Both the position numbers and the translations under genes were made by a program. This document shows positions 40,801 to 48,452 of a DNA stretch of 64,000 nucleotides, in pieces. The stretch is from the NCBI RefSeq assembly GCF_030269365.1, contig NZ_BSTF01000001.1:124001-188000 (forward strand). Direction: 5' to 3'. How positions within the stretch are numbered: the stretch's first letter is position 1; the number at the start of each line of letters is the position of its first letter. The DNA is from Lentzea sp. NBRC 102530 (GTDB lineage: Bacteria; Actinomycetota; Actinomycetes; Mycobacteriales; Pseudonocardiaceae). The notes beneath the pieces were generated by a model. The model made no database searches, was not told the DNA's origin, and saw only the letters and a list, made by a program, of their open reading frames with translations.

Positions 40801-41248
40801 CCGGGGCTACGCCGACGGCCGGCAGGGCACGCTGCCCGCACCGGCACGTGACGGCCGGTACCAGCTGGTGCTGGAGGGCGAACGCGACCGGCTCGCGCTG
40901 TCGACCGCGATTCGCACCGAGTGGGACTTCGCCGGTTCCGCCGACGGCCGCCTGCCGTTGCTGGAGGTCGACTACGCGGTGCCGGTCGACCTGCGCAACA
41001 GCTGGAAGGCCGGGGTGCCGATGCCGGTGAAGTTCAGCGCGGCCCGCCAGTCCGGCGCGGGCAAGGCGTCCGTGCGCTCGTTGCAGGCGTACGCCTCGTT
41101 CGACGACGGCGTCACGTGGACCCCGGTGAAGTCACTGATACCCGCGGGTGGTCAGGCGGGCGGCTTCGTGTCGTTGCGCGTGGTCGCCACGGACTCCGAC
41201 GGCAACAAGGTCGACCAGACCGTGAAGAGGGCCTATCGGTTGCGTTAG
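37850..41248 (+). CDS. Secreted subtilisin-family (S8) serine protease, large
   Basis: An exported S8 peptidase of about 1132 residues. The N-terminus LARCLVIAAVAAGLVGPVTAAQA is a Sec signal with cleavage after AQA. A propeptide region follows to about residue 165. The catalytic triad is Asp178 (VAVLDTGYD), His209 (GHGTHVA) and Ser380 (SGTSMASPHVA). Beyond the protease domain lie Fn3/Ig-like segments and, near residues 700-770, a protease-associated-like region (GDVRGKLAFVRQAGEDPYLV). GGGGAGG 4 nt before GTG 37850 fixes the start. It resembles large actinomycete S8 proteases used for extracellular protein degradation. Two strong hairpins follow the gene. Confidence 0.92.
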   Translation: MRLARCLVIAAVAAGLVGPVTAAQAEPPRAQQTSTITLISGDKVVVGERGELVRVEGRPGMSFARYVRDGHQFVVPADAVDAVGQDRVDQRFFDVTALHSYGYTDDKIDRIPLLANGSVKKQEAARQWSGRAHASRAGKLWLDGKSRISLTESVPMVGGPAAWQAGFDGGGVTVAVLDTGYDQQHPELQGVVSVAKDFTPAGIQDDVGHGTHVAATIAGRGSRHVGVAKGANLAVGRVCEADWCLDSAVIAGMEWAAREVKAKVVNLSLGGDQSDGTDPLSVKLNELTAETGTLFVVAAGNYGTFRKVSSPASADAALAVANLTKAGAVNELSSRGPRWNDFAVKPDIAAPGTDIVAARAKGTYPEHAVDEFHARLSGTSMASPHVAGAAAVLAQRHPQWRAAELKAQLMATVKPVADSPVNVGTGLLDVGRAATQNVRADVGSLSFGLVEWPHTTTITKTITYTNSGAQPIPLALQHDLGANFTVPASVTVPAAGSVAVDVVLDPRKGLGTFFGHVQASGDGVSLTTSVGAYVQEERHELKVSMTGRDGKPVPDEFVVVVNMTTKEASVLSIAGGVGSVKLPVADYAVLGRIDERTPNHDWFAPVSVTDLAGRVSLTQSVSVDLDARQGKRSSVELPERDSVVWYRDTDLRVPFTPGKISGVTSILDGRVPVYTLMFGGPLPELTYVDGLKGGQPLISVVDGFPVRYYDGSGFLKPGDHRLDVAERGGDVRGKLAFVRQAGEDPYLVAQEMKDAGAVAVLWTGPVPFALEPQTAIPVIAVPEHHVTTVPAQLTLRAIAGSPVSYTLLLQDEGKLPSGVRKIRHVDLGEVKARYHTSGADGLVGQRNYPVVDGVLDLSMVLDEDLFAPTQRTEYFTAGNGVSWYQEGFDGRMFGAGDDQSATSWADLAPVRFQPGRKYEKSNLRAVTSPRLGGAWQVTWADGGGVTRSGDQITTKISPFGGSGWVENWHRGGWAWLELKHNGVTRGYADGRQGTLPAPARDGRYQLVLEGERDRLALSTAIRTEWDFAGSADGRLPLLEVDYAVPVDLRNSWKAGVPMPVKFSAARQSGAGKASVRSLQAYASFDDGVTWTPVKSLIPAGGQAGGFVSLRVVATDSDGNKVDQTVKRAYRLR

Positions 41249-41280
41249 TTCCCTCTAGCGGGTGACAACCTCGTTGTAGG

Positions 41281-41333
41281 CCGAACGGTCGTGCTTGTGT
41301 TGCGTCTTAGGGCGTAACCGCACGGCCGTTCGG
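41281..41333 (+). terminator. Hairpin after the subtilase gene
   Basis: CCGAACGGTCGTGC (41281-41294) and 41320-41333 pair at 13 of 14 positions with the odd position a G-U pair on the plus strand. It begins 33 nt after the subtilase stop. The 25-nt loop is long for a classic terminator. Confidence 0.55.
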
Positions 41334-41348
41334 TCGTTGTAAACCCCT

Positions 41349-41418
41349 GCGGCACCTGCCCTGCCGAGCGCGAGACGAACCAGGGACGCGGCGTCTCAGC
41401 GCCCAGGGCAGGTGCCGC
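41349..41418. repeat. 70-bp nested palindrome between subtilase and methyltransferase genes
   Basis: Perfect 15-bp arms GCGGCACCTGCCCTG (41349-41363) and 41404-41418 enclose a 40-nt centre. The centre contains GAGACG and CGTCTC, flanked by GCGC on both sides, forming an inner hairpin. It lies 30-100 bp upstream of the methyltransferase start, so it may be a second terminator or a leader structure. Confidence 0.7.
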
Positions 41419-41464
41419 CATTCTCAGTGGCTCGTTCTCCGTCTTTGTGGTGGCATTCGTGCTC

Positions 41465-42208
41465 GTGGGGACTTTCGAGGCGCTGGTGGCTGAGGGCGAG
41501 TCCGTGCCGCTGGACGGCTGGGACTTCTCGTGGTTCGAGGGACGCGCCACCGAGGAACGCCCGCCGTGGGGCTACGCGAACCGGATCGCCGAACGCCTGG
41601 GAGCGGTCTCATCAGCGCTGGACCTGCAGACCGGCGGGGGAGAGGTGACGGCCTCGGCACCCGTGCTGCCGCCGCTGATGGCCGCCACGGAGTCGTGGCC
41701 TCCCAACGCTCTCGTGGCGGCGCGGAACCTGCCGTTCGTGGTGCGGGCACCGGACGACGGGCCGTTGCCGTTCCGCGACGCGACCTTCGACCTGGTGATC
41801 TCACGCCATCCCGTGGTGACGCCGTGGGCGGAGATCGCGCGGGTGCTGAAGCCGGGCGGGACCTACTTCTCGCAGCAGATCGGGGCCGGCACGAACCGGG
41901 AGCTCACCGACTTCATGATGGGCCCGCAGCCGGTGAACCCCGTGCGGTCGACGGCGGTGGCGCGCGCGGAGGCGGAGGCGACCGGGCTGGAGGTGCTGCG
42001 ACTGGAGCCGGTGTCGCTGCGGGTGGCGTTCTTCGACGTGGGCGCGGTCGTGCACTTCCTGCGCAAGGTGCTGTGGACCGTGCCGGGGTTCACGGTGGAG
42101 GCGTACCGCGACCGGCTGCGCGAGATGCACGAGCACATCGAGGAGCACGGCGAGTTCGTGTCGACGTCGGAACGTTTCCTCGTCGAAGCGCGAAAGACCC
42201 CCTCCTGA
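41465..42208 (+). CDS. Class I SAM-dependent methyltransferase
   Basis: A 247-residue methyltransferase-fold protein. SALDLQTGGGEV is the glycine-rich SAM motif I, RDATFDLVISRHPVV is motif II and EIARVLKPGGTYFSQQ is motif III. It resembles UbiE/Tam-like enzymes, and the substrate is unknown. Several in-frame GTG codons (41447, 41450, 41465) could start it; I chose 41465 because relatives begin just before FEALVAEG. It is not part of the terpene operon and is 8 kb away, so a role in methylating prenyl diphosphate is not supported. A terminator overlaps its stop. Confidence 0.75.
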   Translation: MGTFEALVAEGESVPLDGWDFSWFEGRATEERPPWGYANRIAERLGAVSSALDLQTGGGEVTASAPVLPPLMAATESWPPNALVAARNLPFVVRAPDDGPLPFRDATFDLVISRHPVVTPWAEIARVLKPGGTYFSQQIGAGTNRELTDFMMGPQPVNPVRSTAVARAEAEATGLEVLRLEPVSLRVAFFDVGAVVHFLRKVLWTVPGFTVEAYRDRLREMHEHIEEHGEFVSTSERFLVEARKTPS

Positions 42209-42220
42209 GGTGAGAGGGGG
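42198..42220. terminator. Terminator hairpin overlapping the methyltransferase stop
   Basis: CCCCCTC (42198-42204) and GAGGGGG (42214-42220) pair perfectly around a 9-nt loop that contains the TGA stop. The convergent helicase ends 19 nt further on, so the hairpin can serve both. Confidence 0.65.
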
Positions 42221-42238
42221 CCTCGTCGCGTTCGTGGA

Positions 42239-43900
42239 CTAGCGGGGCTGGCGCTCCCGGCGGATCGTCACGCGCTTGCCCTTGATCGTGGCGTCGCGCA
42301 GCTGGTCGATCACGTCGTTCGCGGCCGGGCCGGGCACCTCGACCAGCGAGAACCGGTCGGCGATCTCGATCGCGCCGATGTCGCGGCCCTTGAGCTGCGT
42401 CTCGCCGGTGATGGCGCCGACGATGTCCTGCGGGCGGATGCCCGACGAGCGGCCGGCGCCCAGGAACAGGCGCGTCATGCCCTCGGACGGCCCGCGGCGC
42501 TCGCGACGCGGGCCGGACGGGGCACCGTCGCGGCGCGGGCGGTCCTCGCGCGGGCGGACCTCCGGGATCTCCTCCTCGTCGGCCGCGGCACCGGACGCCT
42601 CGTGGGCGAGCTTGACGGCGGCGAGGGCGATCTCCATGACGTCGAACTCGTCGGCGAGCGTCTCGACGACGACGCGGAAGCGCGACAGGTCGTCCTCGAG
42701 CAGCGACTCGTGCAGTGACGAGCGGGTCAGCTCCAGCTGGCGGGCGCGCAGGTCGGCGACCGTCGGGACCTTCTCGACCGGGATCTTGGTCTTGGTGACG
42801 CGCTCGATCGTCTTGAGCATCGAGTTCTCGCGCGGCTCGACCAGGGTGATCGCGACGCCCTCGCGGCCCGCGCGGCCGACGCGGCCGATGCGGTGCGTGT
42901 AGGCCTCGGGCGCGGACGGCACGTTGTAGTTCACGACGTGCGTGAGCTGCTCGATGTCGAGGCCGCGGGCGGCGACGTCGGTGGCGACGAGCAGGTCGGC
43001 CGTGCCGGAACGCAGGCGCGACATGACGCGGTCGCGCTGCTCCTGGCTGATGCCGCCGTGCAGCGACTCGGCGCGGTAGCCGCGGCCGTTCAGGGTCTCG
43101 GTGAGCTGGTCGACCTCGTCGCGGGTGCGGCAGAAGACGACGGCGGCCGTGGGCGACTCGACGTCCAGCACGCGGCCGAGGGCGGCGGGCTTGTGCTCGC
43201 GGCGCACCAGGTACGCGGTCTGCCGCACGCGCGGCGCCTCGCCCGGCTCGGTCTTCTCGCGCTCGATCTGGATGAGCGTGGGGTTGCGCAGGTGGCTCTT
43301 GGCCATGCGGTCGATGCGCGGCGGCATCGTCGCCGAGAACAGCACGGTCTGCCGTTCGGCCGGCGTCTCGGTGAGGATCGCGTCGATGTCCTCCGCGAAG
43401 CCCATGTCGAGCATCTCGTCGGCCTCGTCGAGCACGACGACCTGCAGGTCGCCGAGCTGCAACGTGCCGCGCTGGAGGTGGTCGATGGCGCGGCCCGGGG
43501 TCGCGACCACCACGTCGACGCCGCGGGACAGCTCGCGCAGCTGACGGCCGATCGGCTGGCCGCCGTAGATCGGCAGGACGCGGGTGCCCATGTGGCGGCC
43601 GTAGCGGTGCACCGCCTCGGACACCTGGACGGCGAGTTCACGGGTCGGGGCGAGCACGAGGGCGAGCGGCTTCTCGCCCTTGCCGATGCGGTCGGCGATG
43701 CGTTCGAGCAGCGGCAGCGCGAACGCCGCCGTCTTGCCGGTGCCGGTGGCCGCCTGGCCCAGCAGGTCGTTGCCCGCGAGCAGGGGCGGGATCGCTTCGC
43801 TCTGGATCGGCGTCGGCTCCTCGTAGCCCAGCGTGGTGAGTGCGTTGAGGATGTCGGAGCGCAGCCCCAGGTCGGCGAAACCGTTGTCGGCGGTGGTCAT
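42239..43900 (-). CDS. DEAD-box RNA helicase (CsdA/DeaD-like)
   Basis: A 553-residue ATP-dependent RNA helicase. In order it shows a Q motif (FADLGLRSDILNALTTLGYEEPTPIQ), Walker A (AATGTGKTAAF), PTREL, the VVVLDEADEMLD box, SAT, and helicase C motifs ARGLDIE and HRIGRVGRAGREG. A DbpA-like RNA-binding domain occupies about residues 475-553 (MTRLFLGAGRSSGIRPQDIV). The linker near 440-475 is rich in Arg and Glu. Such helicases remodel rRNA and mRNA in the cold or during growth. ATG 43900 is used, since GGGGAAG lies about 10 nt upstream. It is a single-gene unit. Confidence 0.93.
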   Translation of the reverse strand: MTTADNGFADLGLRSDILNALTTLGYEEPTPIQSEAIPPLLAGNDLLGQAATGTGKTAAFALPLLERIADRIGKGEKPLALVLAPTRELAVQVSEAVHRYGRHMGTRVLPIYGGQPIGRQLRELSRGVDVVVATPGRAIDHLQRGTLQLGDLQVVVLDEADEMLDMGFAEDIDAILTETPAERQTVLFSATMPPRIDRMAKSHLRNPTLIQIEREKTEPGEAPRVRQTAYLVRREHKPAALGRVLDVESPTAAVVFCRTRDEVDQLTETLNGRGYRAESLHGGISQEQRDRVMSRLRSGTADLLVATDVAARGLDIEQLTHVVNYNVPSAPEAYTHRIGRVGRAGREGVAITLVEPRENSMLKTIERVTKTKIPVEKVPTVADLRARQLELTRSSLHESLLEDDLSRFRVVVETLADEFDVMEIALAAVKLAHEASGAAADEEEIPEVRPREDRPRRDGAPSGPRRERRGPSEGMTRLFLGAGRSSGIRPQDIVGAITGETQLKGRDIGAIEIADRFSLVEVPGPAANDVIDQLRDATIKGKRVTIRRERQPR

Positions 43901-43948
43901 GGGGAGTATCTTCCCCCACCGCCTCACATCGCACTCACTCAGACCAGC

Positions 43949-46900
43949 TCAGGCGGTGTTCCGCGCCTCCACGCGGACGTCCGCGCGGGCCGTCACGCCG
44001 TTGACCGTGACCGAGATCTTCGCCTGACCAGGCCTGATCCCGGTGAGGACGCCGCTGTCCGGTTCGAGCCAAGCGACGTGCCACGGCCTGATCCCGGCCT
44101 TGCCGCCCACGTGCAATCCACGTGACCCTTCCCACACCGCGCCCATCGGATAACGGACCGGGATCTGCCTCGAACCCTGTTTCACCGTCGCCGCAACCGT
44201 TTCCGCGCCACCCGCCGGCAGCGTGGACGGAGCCGTGACCTGGAGCGCGTCCACGTGCGGCCGGATCTCGGCTCGGATGCCGTTCCCGGTGACGCCGACG
44301 AGCGTCCAGCCGGTGAACCCGCCCGCCTCCGAGGGTGCCTTGCCGGAGTTGCCGTTGATCACCTGCGCGACGCCGTCCACTGTGGACGCGAAGAACCCTC
44401 CCACGTGGCCTGCGATGAACGCCGTGGGTTCGTCTCGTTCGGACATCAGCCTCACGAGGTGGTCTGCCTCCATGCGGTCCGCGAGCTGGCTCGTGCGCGC
44501 GGGCGTGGGATCGAGCGGAGGGTGGTGCATCATCACGACGGCCTGGCCCTCGGCCGTGGCGAGTGCGGTGTGGAGCATCTCCACCTGCTCGATGCCGCCG
44601 CCCCTGAGCGTTCCGGTCGACGAGTCCAGCAACACGAACCTCGTGCCCTTGTGGTCGAACGTGCGGTACGTCGCGCCGAACTCGCGGCGGAAGTTGTCGA
44701 TCGTGCCCGGCCCCATGACCTCGTGGTTGCCCGGCACGTAGTACCAGGGGAGGTCGCCGAGCTCCTCGGTGAGGGTCCTGCGCGCGAGCTTCAGGTCCTC
44801 GGGTGACGCCTCGTCGACCAGGTCGCCGTTGATCACCACGAACTCCGCGCCCGAACGTGTGACCTCTCGCAGCGTGCGCCGGGCGGACCGGACGAGGTCG
44901 CTGTCGGGGTTCCGCGCCACGAACTGCGCGTCGGACATGACCGCGAACGTCCAGCCCTCCGCCTGACCGACGTGGTCCTCGCGCAGCTCCTCGGCCGGAG
45001 GCAGGGTGACGTCCGGCGGCACCTGCGCGGTGATGTCGTCGACGATCACCTCGCCGGTGTAGGAGCGGTCCGCCTTGGTCTCGATCACGGTGAACCTCGT
45101 GACCCGGACCGGGAACCTCAGCTCGGGCGGGACGGCGACCTCGATCCGCTGCCAGCCGTCCCAGGTGACGTGGGGGCCGTAGAGCGACCGCGACCGTCCT
45201 GTCGAGTCGGTGACGGTGAACGCGGTCCACTCGCCGTTGCCCGCGCCGTGCACCCAGGCGGCGAGGGACAGGGGTTGCCCGCCGGCCTGGAGCGGGCGCG
45301 GCGGGACGGCGTACGCGGTGCGGGTGCCGGTGGACTTCGTGAAGTCGTAGCTCAGCCTGAGGCCCTCGCCGGTGTGGCCCCGGGTCTCCGGTTCGGCCCT
45401 GCCGGTCGCGCGGGCCGACCCGAACGTCCACTGTGGAGCATCGGTGAAGTCGGCGATCAGCTGGTCGTGCACGCCGACCGTGACGGCGATCTGCGTCTCC
45501 TCGCCCCGGGCGCGTGCCTTGATCGTGGTGGCGCCGGTGGCCAGGGCCCTGACCTGGAGGTCCGGGGTGACCTCCACGATCCTGCGGTCGTAGCTGAGGT
45601 CCAGGTCGGCGCGTTCGATCGGCGCTGTGAAACCCCTGCGGTCGAAGCCGTTGATGCGCAAAGGTTTGCGCTCGTCCTTTGCGAGGCTGATCCGGGCCTC
45701 CTCCGGAGAGAGGCGGGTGAGTTCGCCGAGGACGGTGAGGTGCTGCTGCTTCGCGGTGAGGCCGCGGAACGCCGTGAACGTCGCGGGTCCGGGGTGAGGA
45801 GAGGCGTGGAAGGTGTCACCGATGGCCCACCCGTTCGTGGCGCGCGAGACGTGCTCGCCCGGTGCCGGTCCGAACGTCTCGTCGTGGCCGCGGACGGTCA
45901 TCCGGCGCGTCATGCCGGGGAAGACGCGGGTGCTCGCGGTGCTGACGTCGAACCCGGCGAGCCTCCCGCTGCCGGCGCGGGCGTAGAGCGCGAGGCCGTT
46001 GGGGACCGGGCGTTCGCCGCCCTCCGACGGGGTGTTCACGAGCGTGAGCGCGGTGGTGCCGGGGTCACGGGCGAGCATGGTCGACGAGCCGCCGCCGTCG
46101 AGGTTGAGGGCGTGGTGCGCGCCGAGTCCGATCATGGCGTCGGCGAGGTCACGCAGGTCGAGCCCCTGCAGGTAGGGGCTCTGTCGTCCGTCGACGGTCA
46201 GCATCTGCATCTTCCTGCCGTCCGCTGAGAACCCGACGGCGGTGCGGGGGTGCAGCGGTTCGGCGGGGGCGACGTTCCTGCCGTTCTCGACGAGCAGCTG
46301 GCGCCCGCCGATGGCGGTTTTCGGTTCGCTGCCGTCGCTGGTGCGGTTCTTGTAGCTGACCTCGACCCTGTCACCTGGTTTGAGGGCCTTGAGGACGTCC
46401 GCGCCCTCGTCCCGGCCGACCAGCGCGTAGCCCTTGATCGGTGTGTCGCTCGGGCTGCCGACCGTGCGGACCACATCGTCTTCGACGATGACCTCGGCCG
46501 TGTTGGACGCACCTTGGGTGGCGCGCGCTCTGCTGTACGTGCCCCACAACGGGTTGAAGACGCCGATGCCGTCCACGTCGATCTTCGCGCTGTTGAGCTG
46601 CGTCACCTTGTGCGTGCCGTTGAGCGTGCCTTCGAAGAAGGTCTCCATCACGCTGCCGATGCCTGCCGCGTCGATGCCGACGGCACGGCCGTTGCCCGAC
46701 TTCCGCAGCCGCCCGTCCTGGACGCCGACGCCTTCCGGCGCGTTGCTGTTGTCGATGTCGAAGAAGTCGCCGTTGATCGCCGCGACCGCCTCGGGTGCCT
46801 GCTGCGACAGGGGAGCGGCCCGCGTGACGGTGCCGGGGTCGACGTACCCGACCCGGACCTGCGCGAGGTCGACGCTCAGCGCGTCACCCCGGACCCACCC

Positions 46901-47059
46901 GTCCGGCTCGTACCAGTCGAACGAGGTGAGCGTGACGCTCGGCGCGACCGGTCTCTCGGTGCGCGCGGTCTCGATGCGTCTGGCGACGTCGGCGTGAGCG
47001 GGGGCAACGGGTGCCAGGAGGGCGGCGGTGATGATCACCGCAAGTGCACGTCTCGTCAC
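43949..47059 (-). CDS. Secreted phosphodiester glycosidase-metallophosphoesterase fusion
   Basis: A 1036-residue exported protein with a signal peptide (LAVIITAALLAPVAPAHA). Residues about 85-360 form a NAGPA-type phosphodiester glycosidase domain (AAINGDFFDIDNSNAPEG, HALNLDGGGSSTMLARDPG). A beta-rich middle follows, then a calcineurin-like phosphoesterase at about 700-930 (MSDAQFVARN, VVINGDLVDEA, VPGNHEVMG, MMHHPPLDP, GHVGGF) and a C-terminal Ig-like tail. The metal-site motifs SDAQ and GHVGG differ from the usual SDxH and GHxH, so metal affinity may differ. Together the domains could uncap and dephosphorylate extracellular glycophosphodiesters such as teichoic acid or phosphoglycans. It diverges from the dioxygenase-like gene across 23 bp. 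Confidence 0.85.
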   Translation of the reverse strand: MTRRALAVIITAALLAPVAPAHADVARRIETARTERPVAPSVTLTSFDWYEPDGWVRGDALSVDLAQVRVGYVDPGTVTRAAPLSQQAPEAVAAINGDFFDIDNSNAPEGVGVQDGRLRKSGNGRAVGIDAAGIGSVMETFFEGTLNGTHKVTQLNSAKIDVDGIGVFNPLWGTYSRARATQGASNTAEVIVEDDVVRTVGSPSDTPIKGYALVGRDEGADVLKALKPGDRVEVSYKNRTSDGSEPKTAIGGRQLLVENGRNVAPAEPLHPRTAVGFSADGRKMQMLTVDGRQSPYLQGLDLRDLADAMIGLGAHHALNLDGGGSSTMLARDPGTTALTLVNTPSEGGERPVPNGLALYARAGSGRLAGFDVSTASTRVFPGMTRRMTVRGHDETFGPAPGEHVSRATNGWAIGDTFHASPHPGPATFTAFRGLTAKQQHLTVLGELTRLSPEEARISLAKDERKPLRINGFDRRGFTAPIERADLDLSYDRRIVEVTPDLQVRALATGATTIKARARGEETQIAVTVGVHDQLIADFTDAPQWTFGSARATGRAEPETRGHTGEGLRLSYDFTKSTGTRTAYAVPPRPLQAGGQPLSLAAWVHGAGNGEWTAFTVTDSTGRSRSLYGPHVTWDGWQRIEVAVPPELRFPVRVTRFTVIETKADRSYTGEVIVDDITAQVPPDVTLPPAEELREDHVGQAEGWTFAVMSDAQFVARNPDSDLVRSARRTLREVTRSGAEFVVINGDLVDEASPEDLKLARRTLTEELGDLPWYYVPGNHEVMGPGTIDNFRREFGATYRTFDHKGTRFVLLDSSTGTLRGGGIEQVEMLHTALATAEGQAVVMMHHPPLDPTPARTSQLADRMEADHLVRLMSERDEPTAFIAGHVGGFFASTVDGVAQVINGNSGKAPSEAGGFTGWTLVGVTGNGIRAEIRPHVDALQVTAPSTLPAGGAETVAATVKQGSRQIPVRYPMGAVWEGSRGLHVGGKAGIRPWHVAWLEPDSGVLTGIRPGQAKISVTVNGVTARADVRVEARNTA

Positions 47060-47070
47060 GCCCCGGAACC

Positions 47071-47076
47071 TAGACT
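47071..47076 (+). promoter_or_regulatory. -10 box TAGACT of the leaderless dioxygenase-like gene
   Basis: TAGACT fits TANNNT and ends 6 nt before GTG 47083, all within the 23-bp divergent spacer. Confidence 0.5.
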
Positions 47077-47082
47077 GGCCCG

Positions 47083-47931
47083 GTGAAGAACCGCCTGACG
47101 GTCTGCGCCTCGCACCTCGTCACCCTGCCGGGCGCACCGCACGGCCCGGTGCGTTCGGCGATCGCCACGGCTCGTGACGCCGTGAGCGCGTTCGACCCGG
47201 ACCTGGTCGTCTTCTTCGGCACCGACCACCGCCGTGCGTTCCGCACGGTCGTCCCGACGTTCGCCGTGGTGCTGTCCGCCACCGCCCAAGGCGACGTCGC
47301 AGGACCGGTCGGCTCCTACGACGTGCCTTCTTCTTCGGGCCGCGCGCTGGTCGCCGACCTGGTGGCGCACGAGTTCGACGTGGCCACGGCCTACGAGGCA
47401 GCCCTGGACCACGCCTTCGGCCACACCGCCCGCGACCTGCTCGGCACGATCACGGCCAAGCCGGTCCTGCCGATCTTCGTCAACTGCGCCTCCCCGCCCC
47501 ACGCGACGTTCCGCCGCGCCGCGTCGCTGGGCCGGCGGGTGGGCGAGTTCTTCGCGGACCGGCGAGTGCTCTACGTCGGCTCCGGCGGCCTGGCTCACGA
47601 CCTGCCGGGGTTCCGCGAACCCGAAACCGGCGTGGTGCTCACGGAGGAGGAGCGCCAAGCCTGGATCAAGGACGTCAACGAACGCGCACGCCGCGAAGGC
47701 ACCGTGCGCGCGTTGGTGCGCAAGTGGGACGAGGAGTTCCTCGACGGCATCGGCGGCACCTCCTGGGACTGGCTCGACTCGATCGGGGCCGACCTGGTGG
47801 AGCGCGGGGGGAACGGTGCCGCCGAGTGCCTGACGTGGACGGCCGCGTGGGCCGCGGGCGGGCGGCCGCTGCGGACGCTGGCGCACGAGTTCGACACCAG
47901 CGGCCGCGCGGTCGTCATGTCTCAGGCGTGA
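47083..47931 (+). CDS. Class III extradiol dioxygenase-like protein (LigB/MhpB family)
   Basis: A 282-residue LigB-fold protein resembling 2,3-dihydroxyphenylpropionate 1,2-dioxygenase MhpB. Potential Fe(II) ligands and catalytic His lie in VCASHLVTLPG (H11), VVFFGTDHRRAF and ALDHAFGHTARD, with YVGSGGLAHDLPG near the C-terminal part. MhpB is slightly longer (about 310 residues). Ring-cleaving activity on a catechol is therefore plausible. No hydrolase, hydratase or aldolase of a meta-cleavage pathway is adjacent, so it may belong to a dispersed pathway. Its 3' end overlaps the convergent small gene by 17 bp. Confidence 0.8.
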   Translation: MKNRLTVCASHLVTLPGAPHGPVRSAIATARDAVSAFDPDLVVFFGTDHRRAFRTVVPTFAVVLSATAQGDVAGPVGSYDVPSSSGRALVADLVAHEFDVATAYEAALDHAFGHTARDLLGTITAKPVLPIFVNCASPPHATFRRAASLGRRVGEFFADRRVLYVGSGGLAHDLPGFREPETGVVLTEEERQAWIKDVNERARREGTVRALVRKWDEEFLDGIGGTSWDWLDSIGADLVERGGNGAAECLTWTAAWAAGGRPLRTLAHEFDTSGRAVVMSQA

Positions 47932-48166
47932 CGTCGATCGTCGAGAGTTCGTCCGCCTCCGCGTGGTAGAGGCGGCCGAGGTCGATGAGCAGCGTGCCGA
48001 GTTCGCGGTAGTGCGCGGCCCGTTCCGGGTCGGGAAGCAGGCCGCAGGTGCGCAGCATGTTCTGGGCGAGGAGTTCTCCGAACTGTGGATAACTCTTCAC
48101 CACCTCACGCGAAAGGCGTTGAAGAGAAGTCCTCAGCAGGTCCTCGGTCAGGATTTCCGCGGCCAC
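47915..48166 (-). CDS. Small hypothetical helical protein, 83 residues
   Basis: An 83-residue acidic, predicted all-helical protein (ILTEDLLRTSLQRLSREVVK, RAAHYRELGTLLIDLGRLYH) with one Cys and no membrane segment. It starts at GTG 48166, overlapping the zinc-finger gene upstream by 19 nt, so the two are coupled. I do not recognise a named family. The position beside an XRE/DUF397 locus suggests that it belongs to the same regulatory neighbourhood. Confidence 0.6.
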   Translation of the reverse strand: MAAEILTEDLLRTSLQRLSREVVKSYPQFGELLAQNMLRTCGLLPDPERAAHYRELGTLLIDLGRLYHAEADELSTIDVTPET

Positions 48167-48348
48167 GGCAGGATCCCCTCGGTCTCACGCCAGATGCTGT
48201 CGCAGTCCCAGCACGTCGGCCATGTGTTCTTTTCTTTCCATAGGCTCCGCTGCTGCGGCACATAAGGGGTGCCGCACAGCGTATCGCCAGGTAGCTCGCG
48301 CGGGATGGCGTGCCGTCGCCCTTCTTGAGGCGTCCATTGGAATCTCAC
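48148..48348 (-). CDS. Small zinc-finger-like protein, 66 residues
   Basis: A 66-residue protein with the spaced Cys pattern TLCGTPY then TWPTCWDCDSIW, typical of the small zinc-finger proteins found next to XRE/DUF397 genes in actinomycetes. It is basic at the N-terminus (MRFQWTPQEGRRHA). It is divergent from the XRE regulator with about 100 bp between them. That spacer holds a short hairpin, CTTGGA (48365-48370) with TCCAAG (48376-48381). The role is unknown, but co-occurrence suggests that it works with the XRE protein. Confidence 0.65.
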   Translation of the reverse strand: MRFQWTPQEGRRHAIPRELPGDTLCGTPYVPQQRSLWKEKNTWPTCWDCDSIWRETEGILPWPRKS

Positions 48349-48439
48349 GTTAATTAGTGTCCGTCTTGGAGGTCTTCCAAGCGAACGCCCTTTTGGGTTA
48401 TGTTGGCTTCAAATGTTCTGAAGCGGGTGAGAATGGGTC

Positions 48440-48445
48440 TACGGT
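48440..48445 (+). promoter_or_regulatory. -10 box TACGGT of the leaderless XRE gene
   Basis: TACGGT fits TANNNT and ends 7 nt before ATG 48453. It supports that start over upstream in-frame codons. Confidence 0.5.
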
Positions 48446-48452
48446 CCTCGCC

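Noticed and set aside
41465-42208. Methyltransferase as the GPP methyltransferase of the terpene system
   Set aside because: It is 8 kb away, on the other strand, with other operons in between, and lacks features I associate with GPP methyltransferases.
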